Shown here one piece after another: positions 1 through 7,211 of a stretch of DNA of 8,143 nt (within the stretch, counting starts at the first letter, position 1; each line of letters begins with the position of its first letter). The stretch comes from Candidatus Woesearchaeota archaeon (lineage in GTDB: Archaea; Nanobdellota; Nanobdellia; Woesearchaeales; UBA12501). A model generated the notes under the pieces. That model had not been told where the DNA came from and did not search any database. It saw only the letters and a program-made list of their open reading frames with translations. The stretch is from the NCBI GenBank assembly GCA_014729495.1, contig WJJV01000109.1:1-8143 (forward strand), given 5' to 3'. The position numbers and the translations under genes are program-made.

Positions 1-2
1 CA

Positions 3-404
3 ATAAATCTGCTTGAAGAACGCAATCCCAAAAAACCAATCCAAGTAGGTGTTTTATTTGGGCTTCCCGGAGATACATACGAGACAACCGAAGCTAAAGT
101 AAGATTCATTGAATCTCTTGGAAGAAGGTTTGAGAAAATTGGTATCATATCAAGTACAGCAAATCCTTTTGCAGGTACAGGGCTGTTTCAATGGTTGAAG
201 AACAATCCTCAGGCAAGAGCTATGTACTCAGGAGATTTGGATAATGATGATCACTTTGATTATGGAGAACTTTCTAGAATACAGACAATGCTTAGGACTA
301 AAGATAATCAAGATCATTTATTTGACTGTATACTAAGGACAAAAAAAGTTGCAGAAGACTACTTCTTCACATCATACTTTGTGCAGGGGCAGGTGAGAGA
401 ATGA
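3..404 (+). CDS. Radical SAM protein, C-terminal part (5' end outside window)
   Basis: The frame is open from the left edge (first complete codon at 3) to a TGA at 402-404, giving 133 visible codons; the start lies outside the window. The visible part matches the end of a radical-SAM barrel plus C-terminal tail: a GLPGDT element at visible residues 20-25 corresponds to the GFPGET of the downstream gene, and a later YSGDL (nt 225-239) followed by a D-D...DY-EL pattern is shared with that gene. The iron-sulfur cysteines would be upstream and cannot be seen, so the family call rests on paralogy to the next gene. The stop overlaps the next start as ATGA, so the two are probably translationally coupled and may form a working pair. 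The substrate is unknown. A TTG within this stretch should not be taken as the start, since homology continues upstream of it. Confidence 0.8.
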   Translation: MNLLEERNPKKPIQVGVLFGLPGDTYETTEAKVRFIESLGRRFEKIGIISSTANPFAGTGLFQWLKNNPQARAMYSGDLDNDDHFDYGELSRIQTMLRTKDNQDHLFDCILRTKKVAEDYFFTSYFVQGQVRE

Positions 405-1768
405 AAAAAGATAACCTCAAGATAATGCTCGCAAGGCTTCCAATGGACATTGCTTATCCAGAGAGCGACAAGCTCCAGGGTTTCCATGGAGCTCCGAACA
501 GCGGCCTGCATATCATTGCAAAGGCTGTAAAGAGAAAAGTACCTGATGCTGACATCAGGATATATGATGGTTATATAATAAGGATGGATTATCTTGCTCG
601 TGTCATAGAGACTTGGAAGCCGGATATTGTGGGAGCAACAGACCAATACCCCGAGCATCATAATGTGCTTAGATTTCTTGAGAAAGGGAAATCAGAAGGT
701 GCACTCACTCTTGCAGGAGGATCAAATGCTTCAAACGTAGCTGATAGGATGGTTATTAACAATGATTTCATTGATGGTGTTGTGAAAGGAGATGGTGAGG
801 ATGTTCTGTCAGATATTGCATTGAAGATATCTCATAGCAGGGATTATCCTGATTTCAGGAAGGATATACCTAATCTTGTCTATTTTGATGGTGAGGTAAG
901 AGAGAATGAGCAGAAATTATCTTCAATGGATATACTTTTTGATTTTGAAGATATGGCTTTGCCTAACATTGATACTTCACAGGCCGTTGAAATATCAACT
1001 GTTAGAGGCTGCCTGAAAGCACAGGGAACAGATAAATGTTCTTACTGCACTTCAGGAAGCAGATACAGGACAATGGATCCTGATCTTATGTGGGAGCAGG
1101 TCAGGCTTCTTCATGATAAATATGGCTATAATTTATTTTTTGAATCAGGAGACACTATTGCAAACGAACCTTTATTGAGAGATCTGATTGAGACGAGACC
1201 CAGCGAACTATCTGATGTTGGCTTTCGTGTCTATTGCAGTCCAAAACAGATGACTCCTGAGATGGCTGAGCTTTTCAGAGAATTTAATGTCAGGAGATTG
1301 TTTCTTGGTGTTGAGTCAGTCAATGATGAGCTTCTTGCAGCTGCAAACAGGAATTACACAGTTGAAACAATATATTCTGCTATTGAGAATGCAAAGGAAT
1401 TTCCTCTTCATATACCTTTTCTTCTGGGTTTTCCTGGAGAGACTTCTGATACTCTGAAGAACAATCTTGATTTTGCAAAAGAGATCATGAGATACAAGCC
1501 AGAAACAATCCTCTTGGCAGGATCAGTGATACCTCTTGCTGGAAGTTCTCTCTTCAATCAGATGCTTGAAGATGAGATGATTGTGATAAAATATTCAGGA
1601 GATCTCAAAAAAGATGACCTCATAGATTACAGAGAACTTGTAGGTCTCTACACTTCATTCTATACTGATTGTTCAATTGATCAGGTCAATGAAACTGCTG
1701 AGAAAATTAAGTCATTGACTAAGAAAGGAAACGCAACAACATGGCCTCTGCCATTCTATTCACATTAG
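401..1768 (+). CDS. B12-binding-domain-like radical SAM protein (complete)
   Basis: This 455-residue protein has the usual two-part layout of cobalamin-domain-type radical-SAM enzymes. Residues about 5-140 look like a Rossmann-like N-terminal domain (PDIVGAT at 74-80, LAGGSN at 104-109, VKGDGED at 128-134), but I see no DxHxxG cobalamin-histidine motif, so B12 binding is doubtful. The radical-SAM domain follows from about 197, with cluster cysteines C204, C213 and C216. This is a CX8CX2C spacing rather than the usual CX3CX2C. Later barrel elements are GVES at 303-306 and GFPGE at 343-347. Such enzymes cleave S-adenosylmethionine at a 4Fe-4S cluster to start radical chemistry; the substrate here cannot be read from sequence. 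The ATG at 401 overlaps the stop of the upstream paralog and follows an AGGTGAG ribosome-binding site at 391-397. A SAM-dependent methyltransferase follows 9 nt downstream. The family call is firm, the function is not. Confidence 0.9.
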   Translation: MKKDNLKIMLARLPMDIAYPESDKLQGFHGAPNSGLHIIAKAVKRKVPDADIRIYDGYIIRMDYLARVIETWKPDIVGATDQYPEHHNVLRFLEKGKSEGALTLAGGSNASNVADRMVINNDFIDGVVKGDGEDVLSDIALKISHSRDYPDFRKDIPNLVYFDGEVRENEQKLSSMDILFDFEDMALPNIDTSQAVEISTVRGCLKAQGTDKCSYCTSGSRYRTMDPDLMWEQVRLLHDKYGYNLFFESGDTIANEPLLRDLIETRPSELSDVGFRVYCSPKQMTPEMAELFREFNVRRLFLGVESVNDELLAAANRNYTVETIYSAIENAKEFPLHIPFLLGFPGETSDTLKNNLDFAKEIMRYKPETILLAGSVIPLAGSSLFNQMLEDEMIVIKYSGDLKKDDLIDYRELVGLYTSFYTDCSIDQVNETAEKIKSLTKKGNATTWPLPFYSH

Positions 1769-1772
1769 GAGG
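1767..1772 (+). promoter_or_regulatory. Shine-Dalgarno site overlapping the preceding stop codon
   Basis: A full AGGAGG lies 5 nt before the methyltransferase ATG at 1778 and shares bases with the TAG stop (1766-1768) of the radical-SAM gene. This fixes the methyltransferase start and argues that both are translated from one mRNA. Confidence 0.85.
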
Positions 1773-1777
1773 AAAAG

Positions 1778-2545
1778 ATGAAACCCCTAACCCCAGAACA
1801 ACAGGCCCAGCTTCAGAAGCAGATTGAGGCGCATAAGGAGATAATAGATGGCACAGGGGAAGGTTATGTAGTATATATTCATTTAGGGTTTGAGGACTTT
1901 GAATTTGCTGTTTATATATATGAAGGTGTTATGAGAGCAGATCAGATGACCTCTGCTTATCTGGCAAGATACCTGTCCTGGAATAATGAATTATATGCAG
2001 GAAAGACCGCAATTGACATGGGCTGCGGATGCGGATTGCTGGGATTGGTGATGGCAAGATATGGTGCAGAGAGAGTTATCATGTCTGATATATCACCTGA
2101 AGCAGTGAAAAACACAAAAGATAACTTAAGAATGTGGAAAGGATCGGAGCAGAGGTATATCAAAGACACCTATGAACCTGTGAAAGGAGGTCTTTTAATC
2201 AAGTATCTCTGCGAGGTTGTCCAGGGAGACCTTTTTGAGAATATTAATGAGAAAGCTGACTTGATTGTCTTCAACCATCCATTTTTTGACGGCTATTCGT
2301 CAGAAGCTCCTTTCTCAATGGCTTCAAAAGGAGACACTCTTGAGAGGTTTCTTGAACAAGCTAAGGATTATTTGTTTGAAGACAATTCAAGAATAATAAT
2401 GCCCTTCTACCATGTTGCTCCTGAAGACAATGATCCAGGAATACAGGGCCCAAAGCATGGCTATAAAGTTAAGACAATGCGGCATTTTGATGCAAAGAAA
2501 GGTATGCAGCAGGGTCCAGTAAGCATCTATGAACTCAGTAAATAA
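1778..2545 (+). CDS. Class I SAM-dependent methyltransferase with atypical NHPF motif
   Basis: The 255-residue protein carries a clear class I methyltransferase core. Motif I is IDMGCGCG at 79-86 and the acidic residue ending the second strand is D104 (MSDIS). Motif IV is NHPF at 166-169, placed where N6-adenine and protein-glutamine methyltransferases (HemK/PrmC-like) have NPPY. The SAM-binding fold is therefore secure, while H and F in place of P and Y make the usual amide or exocyclic-amine target uncertain. A FEDFEFAVY segment at 38-46 and a Q-rich start (residues 6-17) precede the core. The gene is third in a plus-strand operon with two radical-SAM paralogs, which suggests a shared modification pathway. 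That is inference from context only. It converges on rps10 with 13 nt between stop codons. Confidence 0.88.
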   Translation: MKPLTPEQQAQLQKQIEAHKEIIDGTGEGYVVYIHLGFEDFEFAVYIYEGVMRADQMTSAYLARYLSWNNELYAGKTAIDMGCGCGLLGLVMARYGAERVIMSDISPEAVKNTKDNLRMWKGSEQRYIKDTYEPVKGGLLIKYLCEVVQGDLFENINEKADLIVFNHPFFDGYSSEAPFSMASKGDTLERFLEQAKDYLFEDNSRIIMPFYHVAPEDNDPGIQGPKHGYKVKTMRHFDAKKGMQQGPVSIYELSK

Positions 2546-2558
2546 GTTAGAACAAGTC

Positions 2559-2870
2559 TCAACCTTCAATCATCTCAATCTCTATGTTCAGGCCTTCAGG
2601 TATAGGAACTCTCATAACAAGCCTCAGTGCCCTTTCATCAATGCCGAGATCTATAAGTCTCTTATGGACTCTCATCTCATATCTGTCCCATGTGGCTGTG
2701 CCGTCACCGCATGGAGATTTCCTTGTGGTGAGCTTGAGCCTCTTTGTAGGAAGAGGGATGGGTCCTCTTATCTCTACCCCTGTCTTCTCAGCGATATTAT
2801 TAATGTAATCGCATATCTCATTCACTTTGTTTATATCGCTGCTCGCGATCTTTATTCTTGCTTTCTGCAT
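2559..2870 (-). CDS. rps10: 30S ribosomal protein uS10 (archaeal S10)
   Basis: This 103-residue protein has the full length of archaeal S10 and its typical features: a KARIKIAS start, GPIPLPTKR around residues 37-45, then a SPCGDGTATWDRYEMRVHKR-like segment and the RLIDL core. S10 belongs to the head of the small subunit. The ATG at 2870 gives the expected N-terminus. Its ribosome-binding site is weak (a GAGTGA at 2883-2878, 7 nt upstream), unlike the strong sites of the genes before it. It lies 77 nt after EF-1A, the usual archaeal order at the end of the str operon. The gap contains a T-rich tract and a hairpin, so expression may be partly uncoupled from EF-1A. It ends 13 nt from the convergent methyltransferase gene. 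Confidence 0.97.
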   Translation of the reverse strand: MQKARIKIASSDINKVNEICDYINNIAEKTGVEIRGPIPLPTKRLKLTTRKSPCGDGTATWDRYEMRVHKRLIDLGIDERALRLVMRVPIPEGLNIEIEMIEG

Positions 2871-2900
2871 TTTTCAGTCACTCGTTGACAAGGGTTTGCC

Positions 2901-2926
2901 GCATGATGATGTCATTTTCATCATGC
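2901..2926 (-). other. Perfect 9-bp inverted repeat in the EF-1A/rps10 gap
   Basis: The arms 2901-2909 (GCATGATGA) and 2918-2926 (TCATCATGC) are exact reverse complements around an 8-nt loop. In a minus-strand transcript this would be a hairpin downstream of the T-rich tract after EF-1A and upstream of the rps10 start. The T run precedes the hairpin, so it is not a bacterial-style terminator. It may stabilise a 3' end or act in the rps10 leader. Confidence 0.55.
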
Positions 2927-2930
2927 AATC

Positions 2931-2944
2931 AAAAAGATAAAAAA
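2931..2944 (-). terminator. T-rich tract after EF-1A, possible archaeal terminator
   Basis: Immediately after the EF-1A stop, the minus strand reads T6-ATC-T5 (2944-2931). Archaeal RNA polymerase terminates at oligo-U tracts without needing a hairpin, so this may end part of the EF-1A transcripts, with read-through into rps10. Confidence 0.5.
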
Positions 2945-2947
2945 TTA

Positions 2948-4234
2948 TTAAAGCTCTTTCTTCACCAGATCGATGCACATGCCTGCTGCTACAGTCATTC
3001 CTGAGTCCCTTATAGCAAACCTTGACATCTGAGGTATCTCCTTCTGCTTCTCGATGACCAGAGGCTGTATTGGCTTGATCTTTACGATTGCTGCATCCCC
3101 GTTCTTTATGAAGTCTGGATTCTCAGCAAGAACCTCTCCTGTTGCCGGATTGAGCTTCTTCTCTATCGCGGTTACCTGGCATGCAATCTGTGCTGTATGT
3201 ATGTGGAACACAGGTGTGTAGCCGATAGTCACGACAGTAGGATGGTTAAGCACAACCATCTGTGCAGTGAACTCTGATGCCACTGTTGGAGCATTGCTTT
3301 CGTGTCCGATCACATCTCCTCTTGTTATGTCCTTCTTTCCGAAGCCTCTTACATTGAATCCAATGTTGTCTCCAGGTCCTACCTGCTGAAGCTGCTCATG
3401 ATGCATCTCCATTGACTTGATCTCTCCCTTGACTCCTTTGCCTTCTCTTCCAGGAACAGCTATGATCTTGTCTCCGACTTTCATCACTCCAGTCTCTACT
3501 CTTCCCACTGGAACAACTCCTATTCCTGTGATATTGTAGACATCCTGGATTGGAAGCCTCAATGGAAGCTCTGTTGGCTTCTCTGGCTCCTGAAGCTGGT
3601 CGAGAGCCTCAAGAAGTGTAGGGCCGTCATACCATGACATGTTCTCTGATTTCTTAGCTACATTGTCTCCTGGGAATGCTGCAATAGGTAAGAACTTGCA
3701 TACATCTGGTTTGTAACCAACTGACTTAAGCAGGTTCTGAACCTCAGCTTTGACTTCCTCGAATCTCTTCTGGTCATACTTGACCATATCCATCTTGTTG
3801 ACAGCGATGTAAAGCTGGTCAACTCCAAGCGTCCTTGCGAGAAAGACATGCTCCTTTGTCTGGGCCATGACTCCGTCATTGGCTGCGACAACAAGAACTC
3901 CTGCATCAGCCTGTGATGCTCCTGTGATCATGTTCTTGATGAAGTCTTTATGCCCAGGAGCATCGATTATTGTAAAGTAATACTTCTCTGTCTCGAATTT
4001 CTTGTGAGCCAGATCTATTGTCACTCCTCTCTCCTGCTCCTCTTTCAGGTTGTCCATGACAAAAGCGAATTCAAAGCCTGCTTTTCCAAGCTCTGTTGCC
4101 TTGTCCTTGAGCTTCCTCATTGTCTGCTCATCAATATTTCCTGAGTCAAACATGAGCCTGCCTACTGTAGTTGACTTTCCGTGGTCAACGTGTCCTATGA
4201 ATACAAGGTTTATGTGTGTCTTATCCTTAGCCAT
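2948..4234 (-). CDS. tuf: Translation elongation factor 1-alpha (aEF-1A / EF-Tu homolog)
   Basis: This 428-residue GTPase delivers aminoacyl-tRNA to the ribosome. All GTP-binding motifs are present: GHVDHGKS at 14-21 (P-loop), GVTID at 70-74 (switch I), DAPGH at 91-95 and NKMD at 146-149. Domains 2 and 3 follow, with DVYNITGIG at 231-239 at the start of domain 2. Length and motifs are normal for archaea and nothing appears missing. The ATG at 4234 follows a GGAGG at 4248-4244 with a 9-nt spacer. The gene is separated from EF-2 by 124 nt containing promoter-like sequences, so it probably has its own promoter in addition to any read-through, as suits one of the most abundant cell proteins. Confidence 0.98.
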   Translation of the reverse strand: MAKDKTHINLVFIGHVDHGKSTTVGRLMFDSGNIDEQTMRKLKDKATELGKAGFEFAFVMDNLKEEQERGVTIDLAHKKFETEKYYFTIIDAPGHKDFIKNMITGASQADAGVLVVAANDGVMAQTKEHVFLARTLGVDQLYIAVNKMDMVKYDQKRFEEVKAEVQNLLKSVGYKPDVCKFLPIAAFPGDNVAKKSENMSWYDGPTLLEALDQLQEPEKPTELPLRLPIQDVYNITGIGVVPVGRVETGVMKVGDKIIAVPGREGKGVKGEIKSMEMHHEQLQQVGPGDNIGFNVRGFGKKDITRGDVIGHESNAPTVASEFTAQMVVLNHPTVVTIGYTPVFHIHTAQIACQVTAIEKKLNPATGEVLAENPDFIKNGDAAIVKIKPIQPLVIEKQKEIPQMSRFAIRDSGMTVAAGMCIDLVKKEL

Positions 4235-4265
4235 TTTATATAACCTCCAAAATGCTCTTTTATCA

Positions 4266-4274
4266 GTATATAAG
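4266..4274 (-). promoter_or_regulatory. TATA-like box, proximal candidate for EF-1A
   Basis: The minus strand reads CTTATATAC, close to the archaeal TATA consensus. A start about 25 nt downstream would fall at or inside the ribosome-binding site (4248-4244), leaving almost no leader, so this box is less convenient than the distal one. Confidence 0.4.
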
Positions 4275-4315
4275 CTCTGAGAAGGCTGTTTTCTAGACCC
4301 CCAGAGATTATAATG

Positions 4316-4321
4316 AAAAAA
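4316..4321 (-). terminator. T6 tract downstream of EF-2, weak terminator candidate
   Basis: A run of six T on the minus strand lies 38-43 nt after the EF-2 stop. It could terminate the upstream operon in the archaeal oligo-U manner. It lies just downstream of the distal TATA-like box, roughly in the promoter spacer of EF-1A, so its role is ambiguous. Confidence 0.3.
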
Positions 4322-4328
4322 GGGCTCA

Positions 4329-4336
4329 TTTATAAA
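4329..4336 (-). promoter_or_regulatory. TATA-like box, distal candidate for EF-1A
   Basis: TTTATAAA with a purine/A-rich stretch just upstream on the minus strand (AGAAAAC), as expected for a TFB-recognition element. Transcription from about 4307 would give a leader of about 70 nt before the EF-1A start. This is the better of two candidates in the EF-2/EF-1A gap. Confidence 0.5.
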
Positions 4337-4358
4337 GTTTTCTGTGGGTCCTGCCTTC

Positions 4359-6539
4359 TCACTGGTTCTCTCCTAAGCCTTTCCTGTCTCTTATCTGCTT
4401 TATTATCTTCGGCTGCATCTCCTCAGGCAGCTTCTCAAAGTTCTGGTCAACAAGGAACTGGTTGCCTCTTCCTCCTGTAGCAGACCTCAGGTCTGATGTC
4501 ATGCCGAACATCTCTCCTACAGGAAGCTTTCCTTTTACAACCACTTCAGGCCCTTCCTGGTTCATCTCCAGAAGCTGGCCTCTCTTGTTTGATATAAGTT
4601 TTGATATCTCTCCCATATACTCATCAGGAGCCTCAAACTGCAGTGTCTGCACAGGCTCGAAAAGCATAGGGCTTGATATCATGATCGCTCCTCTTATACC
4701 TTCCCTTACAGCAGGATACATCTGTGAGGGTCCCCTGTGTATAGCATCCTCATGAAGCTTGCAGTCTGTCATATTGACCCTTACTCCCACGCAAGGCTCC
4801 TTTGCAAGAGGCCCTGCATTCATGACATCCTCAAACATGTCAAGCACAAGCTCGATTATCTCATTGATGTACACGATACCTCTTGTCTGGTCAACAAAGA
4901 TATTGCCATTGAACACATCCTTTATCTTGTCTGCATCCTTTGTATCCCATCCGCAGGCAACGAACTTGTCCCTCATGGTGATATCTTTCTTCTTTATCCT
5001 TCCTTCTGCAACCTCTCCGGATTTAAGCAGGTCTTTTGTCTGCTGGTCAAGAGGTTCAACTGTGAAATAGATCTTGTTGTGCTTGTTAGGAGACTTTCCT
5101 TCAACATCCTGCGGTGTCTTCTTTGTGATAGCTTCCCTGTATACGACTATAGGAGGTGATGTTGTTACCTCAACACCCTTTTCTGTCCTTATCCTGTTCT
5201 CCACAACCTCAAGATGGAGTTCTCCCATACCATGAAGGAGGTGCTCTCCTGTCTCCTCATTGATCTCGACCTTGATTGTCGGATCCTCTTTCTGCACCAT
5301 CCTCAGCACTTCAATGAGCTTTGGAAGGTCAGCAGGGCTCTTTGCCTCTATTGATTTTGTCACAACAGGCTCAAAAAGATGGACTATCTCCTCAAAAGGC
5401 TCTGTTTCTTTGAGTGTTATCGTCTCTCCAGGAGCTCCTTTCACTCCTGCTATGCCTATTATGTTTCCTGAAGGCACATTGTTGACTATCTCTCTTTTAG
5501 CGCCGTTGTATATGAATACCTGCTGGACTTTCATGCCCTGCTTTGCCCTGTTCAGATATACATCAGTTCCCTTTGTCATTGTTCCTGAGAATAATCTTCC
5601 AGCAGATATCTCTCCTGCCTGGGGATCGACAACAACCTTTGTTATCACAAAGAACAAAGAACCTTTTGGATCGCACTTGATGAGAGATTTTCCTTCTTCA
5701 CTCTCAAGATCACCATGCCATAATTTTGGAATCCTGTATGCCTGAGCTTTTACTGGATCAGGAAGATGCCTGATAACTGCATTGAGTATGACTTCATGGA
5801 TAGGGGCTTTCTTCCTGAGCTCCTTATAATCCTCTCCTCCGCTTTTGTAAGCATCAATTATGTCTTTGAAAGAAACGCTATTCTCCTGCATATACTTGAC
5901 GCTCATTGCCCAGTTATGGAAAGCAGAGCCAAAGCATACAGATCCATCCTGTACATTCACCTGCCACTCTTTCTTGAATTCATCAGGGGCAATCTTTGCA
6001 ATGAACTCATTCACACTTGCTATTATCTTGACAAATCTCTCCTGCATCTGTTCAGGTGTCAGCTGAAGCTCCTTGATCAGCCTATCCACCTTGTTTATGA
6101 AAAGGATGGGTTTAACTCTCTCTTTGAGAGCCTGCCTGAGGACTGTCTCTGTCTGAGGCATTATTCCCTCTACTGCGCAGCACAGGACTATGCAGCCGTC
6201 AACAGCTCTCATTGCCCTTGTCACGTCTCCTCCAAAATCAACGTGCCCTGGTGTGTCAATAAGGTTGATGAGGTACTCGTCATACTCATCTCCCTTGAAA
6301 GCGTGAACCATGGATACGCTTGCAGAATCAATAGTTATTCCTCTTGCCTGCTCATCCTCATGGAAGTCAAGCACAAGCTGTTTTCCTGCAAGCTCTTCTG
6401 ACATCATGCCTGCTCCTGCAAGGAGATTATCAGAGAATGTGGTCTTGCCGTGATCAATGTGCGCGCAGATAGCTATATTCCTGATCTGCTTCTGCTCTTT
6501 CATGAGCCTTGTTACCTTGTCAACCATCTTCTCTCCCAT
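4359..6539 (-). CDS. fusA: Translation elongation factor 2 (aEF-2)
   Basis: This 726-residue translocase GTPase is of normal archaeal EF-2 length. GTP-binding motifs are AHIDHGKTT at 26-34, GITID at 67-71, DTPGH at 95-99 and NKVD at 149-152. The HGMGELHLEV segment at 436-445 lies in the third domain. Near the C-terminal domains, DAIHRG at 598-603 contains H601, the residue converted to diphthamide in archaea and eukaryotes; it is kept, so diphthamide modification is possible here. The start at 6539 gives the MGEKMVDKV opening expected for archaeal EF-2 (compare MGRREEMI-type starts); a second Met at residue 5 is a less likely alternative. A GAGAGGT site overlaps the ndk stop, with 5 nt between the genes, implying co-transcription and coupling. 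Confidence 0.98.
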   Translation of the reverse strand: MGEKMVDKVTRLMKEQKQIRNIAICAHIDHGKTTFSDNLLAGAGMMSEELAGKQLVLDFHEDEQARGITIDSASVSMVHAFKGDEYDEYLINLIDTPGHVDFGGDVTRAMRAVDGCIVLCCAVEGIMPQTETVLRQALKERVKPILFINKVDRLIKELQLTPEQMQERFVKIIASVNEFIAKIAPDEFKKEWQVNVQDGSVCFGSAFHNWAMSVKYMQENSVSFKDIIDAYKSGGEDYKELRKKAPIHEVILNAVIRHLPDPVKAQAYRIPKLWHGDLESEEGKSLIKCDPKGSLFFVITKVVVDPQAGEISAGRLFSGTMTKGTDVYLNRAKQGMKVQQVFIYNGAKREIVNNVPSGNIIGIAGVKGAPGETITLKETEPFEEIVHLFEPVVTKSIEAKSPADLPKLIEVLRMVQKEDPTIKVEINEETGEHLLHGMGELHLEVVENRIRTEKGVEVTTSPPIVVYREAITKKTPQDVEGKSPNKHNKIYFTVEPLDQQTKDLLKSGEVAEGRIKKKDITMRDKFVACGWDTKDADKIKDVFNGNIFVDQTRGIVYINEIIELVLDMFEDVMNAGPLAKEPCVGVRVNMTDCKLHEDAIHRGPSQMYPAVREGIRGAIMISSPMLFEPVQTLQFEAPDEYMGEISKLISNKRGQLLEMNQEGPEVVVKGKLPVGEMFGMTSDLRSATGGRGNQFLVDQNFEKLPEEMQPKIIKQIRDRKGLGENQ

Positions 6540-6544
6540 TGTGA

Positions 6545-7009
6545 TTACCTCTCGTCTTCAGCATAGATCATCTCTGTGTCTATCCTTCTGTACTCAAATA
6601 TCTCATCATCCTTGAAGAATCTCTTTATCTCCTTCTCTGCTGACTCAGCTGAATCTGATGCATGCACTGCATTGCACTGGTTGCTCAATGAATAATCTCC
6701 TCTGATTGTTCCTGGCAGTGCTTTTGATCCATGGGTCTCGCCAGCCATCATCCTTGTTACATTGATTACATCATTGCCTTCAAGCACAAGAAGCAGTGAA
6801 GGGCAGCTTCTCATGAACTTCACAATTCCCGGAAAGAAAGGCTTGTCCTTCAGGTGCGCGTAATGCTCCTCCAGCACACTCTCTTCAAGGTGGGCCATCT
6901 TCATGCCTATTATCTTCATCCCCTTTCTCTCAAACCTGTGCACGATCTCGCCGATTATTGTGCGGTTGATTGCATCTGGTTTTATTATTATTAGTGTCCT
7001 TTCAGTCAT
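6545..7009 (-). CDS. ndk: Nucleoside diphosphate kinase
   Basis: This cytosolic enzyme moves the gamma-phosphate of ATP onto other nucleoside diphosphates through a phosphohistidine, supplying among others the GTP used by the elongation factors. At 154 residues it has the family's usual length. KPDAI at 10-14 forms part of the active site, IRGDYS at 102-107 is typical, and the catalytic histidine is H116 in NAVHASD (113-119). The ATG at 7009 is preceded by GAGGTG, which overlaps the TGA stop of rpl24e, with 9 nt between the genes. Its place after L7Ae, S28e and L24e is a conserved archaeal arrangement. Confidence 0.98.
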   Translation of the reverse strand: MTERTLIIIKPDAINRTIIGEIVHRFERKGMKIIGMKMAHLEESVLEEHYAHLKDKPFFPGIVKFMRSCPSLLLVLEGNDVINVTRMMAGETHGSKALPGTIRGDYSLSNQCNAVHASDSAESAEKEIKRFFKDDEIFEYRRIDTEMIYAEDER

Positions 7010-7018
7010 TCTAACACC

Positions 7019-7210
7019 TCATGCCTTGATCCCTTTCTTGACCTTCTGATATTCATCAGTCCATTTCGTTGTCCTGGGCTTTCTCTTCAGCTTAAGCATG
7101 TTCTTCTCGCATTTCATCTTGCAGAAGTGCAGAAGCTTTCCGTCTGTCTTTACATAGACCTTGCCGGTCCCTTTTGTGATTGTCTTTCCGCAGAATGAAC
7201 ACAGTGGCAT
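7019..7210 (-). CDS. rpl24e: 50S ribosomal protein eL24 (L24e)
   Basis: From the ATG at 7210 this is a 63-residue zinc-ribbon ribosomal protein: MPLCSFCGK, with zinc-ligand cysteines C4, C7, C30 and C34, then a basic tail (KRKPRTTKW). An upstream in-frame ATG at 7255 would add 15 residues not seen in the family and lies inside rps28e, so I reject it. The chosen ATG is 1 nt after the rps28e stop and follows a GGAGG placed within the 3' end of that gene, so the two are translationally coupled. Confidence 0.93.
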   Translation of the reverse strand: MPLCSFCGKTITKGTGKVYVKTDGKLLHFCKMKCEKNMLKLKRKPRTTKWTDEYQKVKKGIKA

Positions 7211-7211
7211 T

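Noticed and set aside
2868..2926. Box C/D sRNA in the EF-1A/rps10 gap (ATGATGA at 2924-2918, CTGA near 2877)
   Set aside because: There are no internal D' and C' boxes and the C box is buried in a perfect 9-bp hairpin, so the boxes look like chance matches.
4737..6401. Several plus-strand open frames of 100-211 codons opposite EF-2
   Set aside because: They are antisense shadows of the strongly conserved EF-2 gene, with no ribosome-binding sites or recognisable domains.
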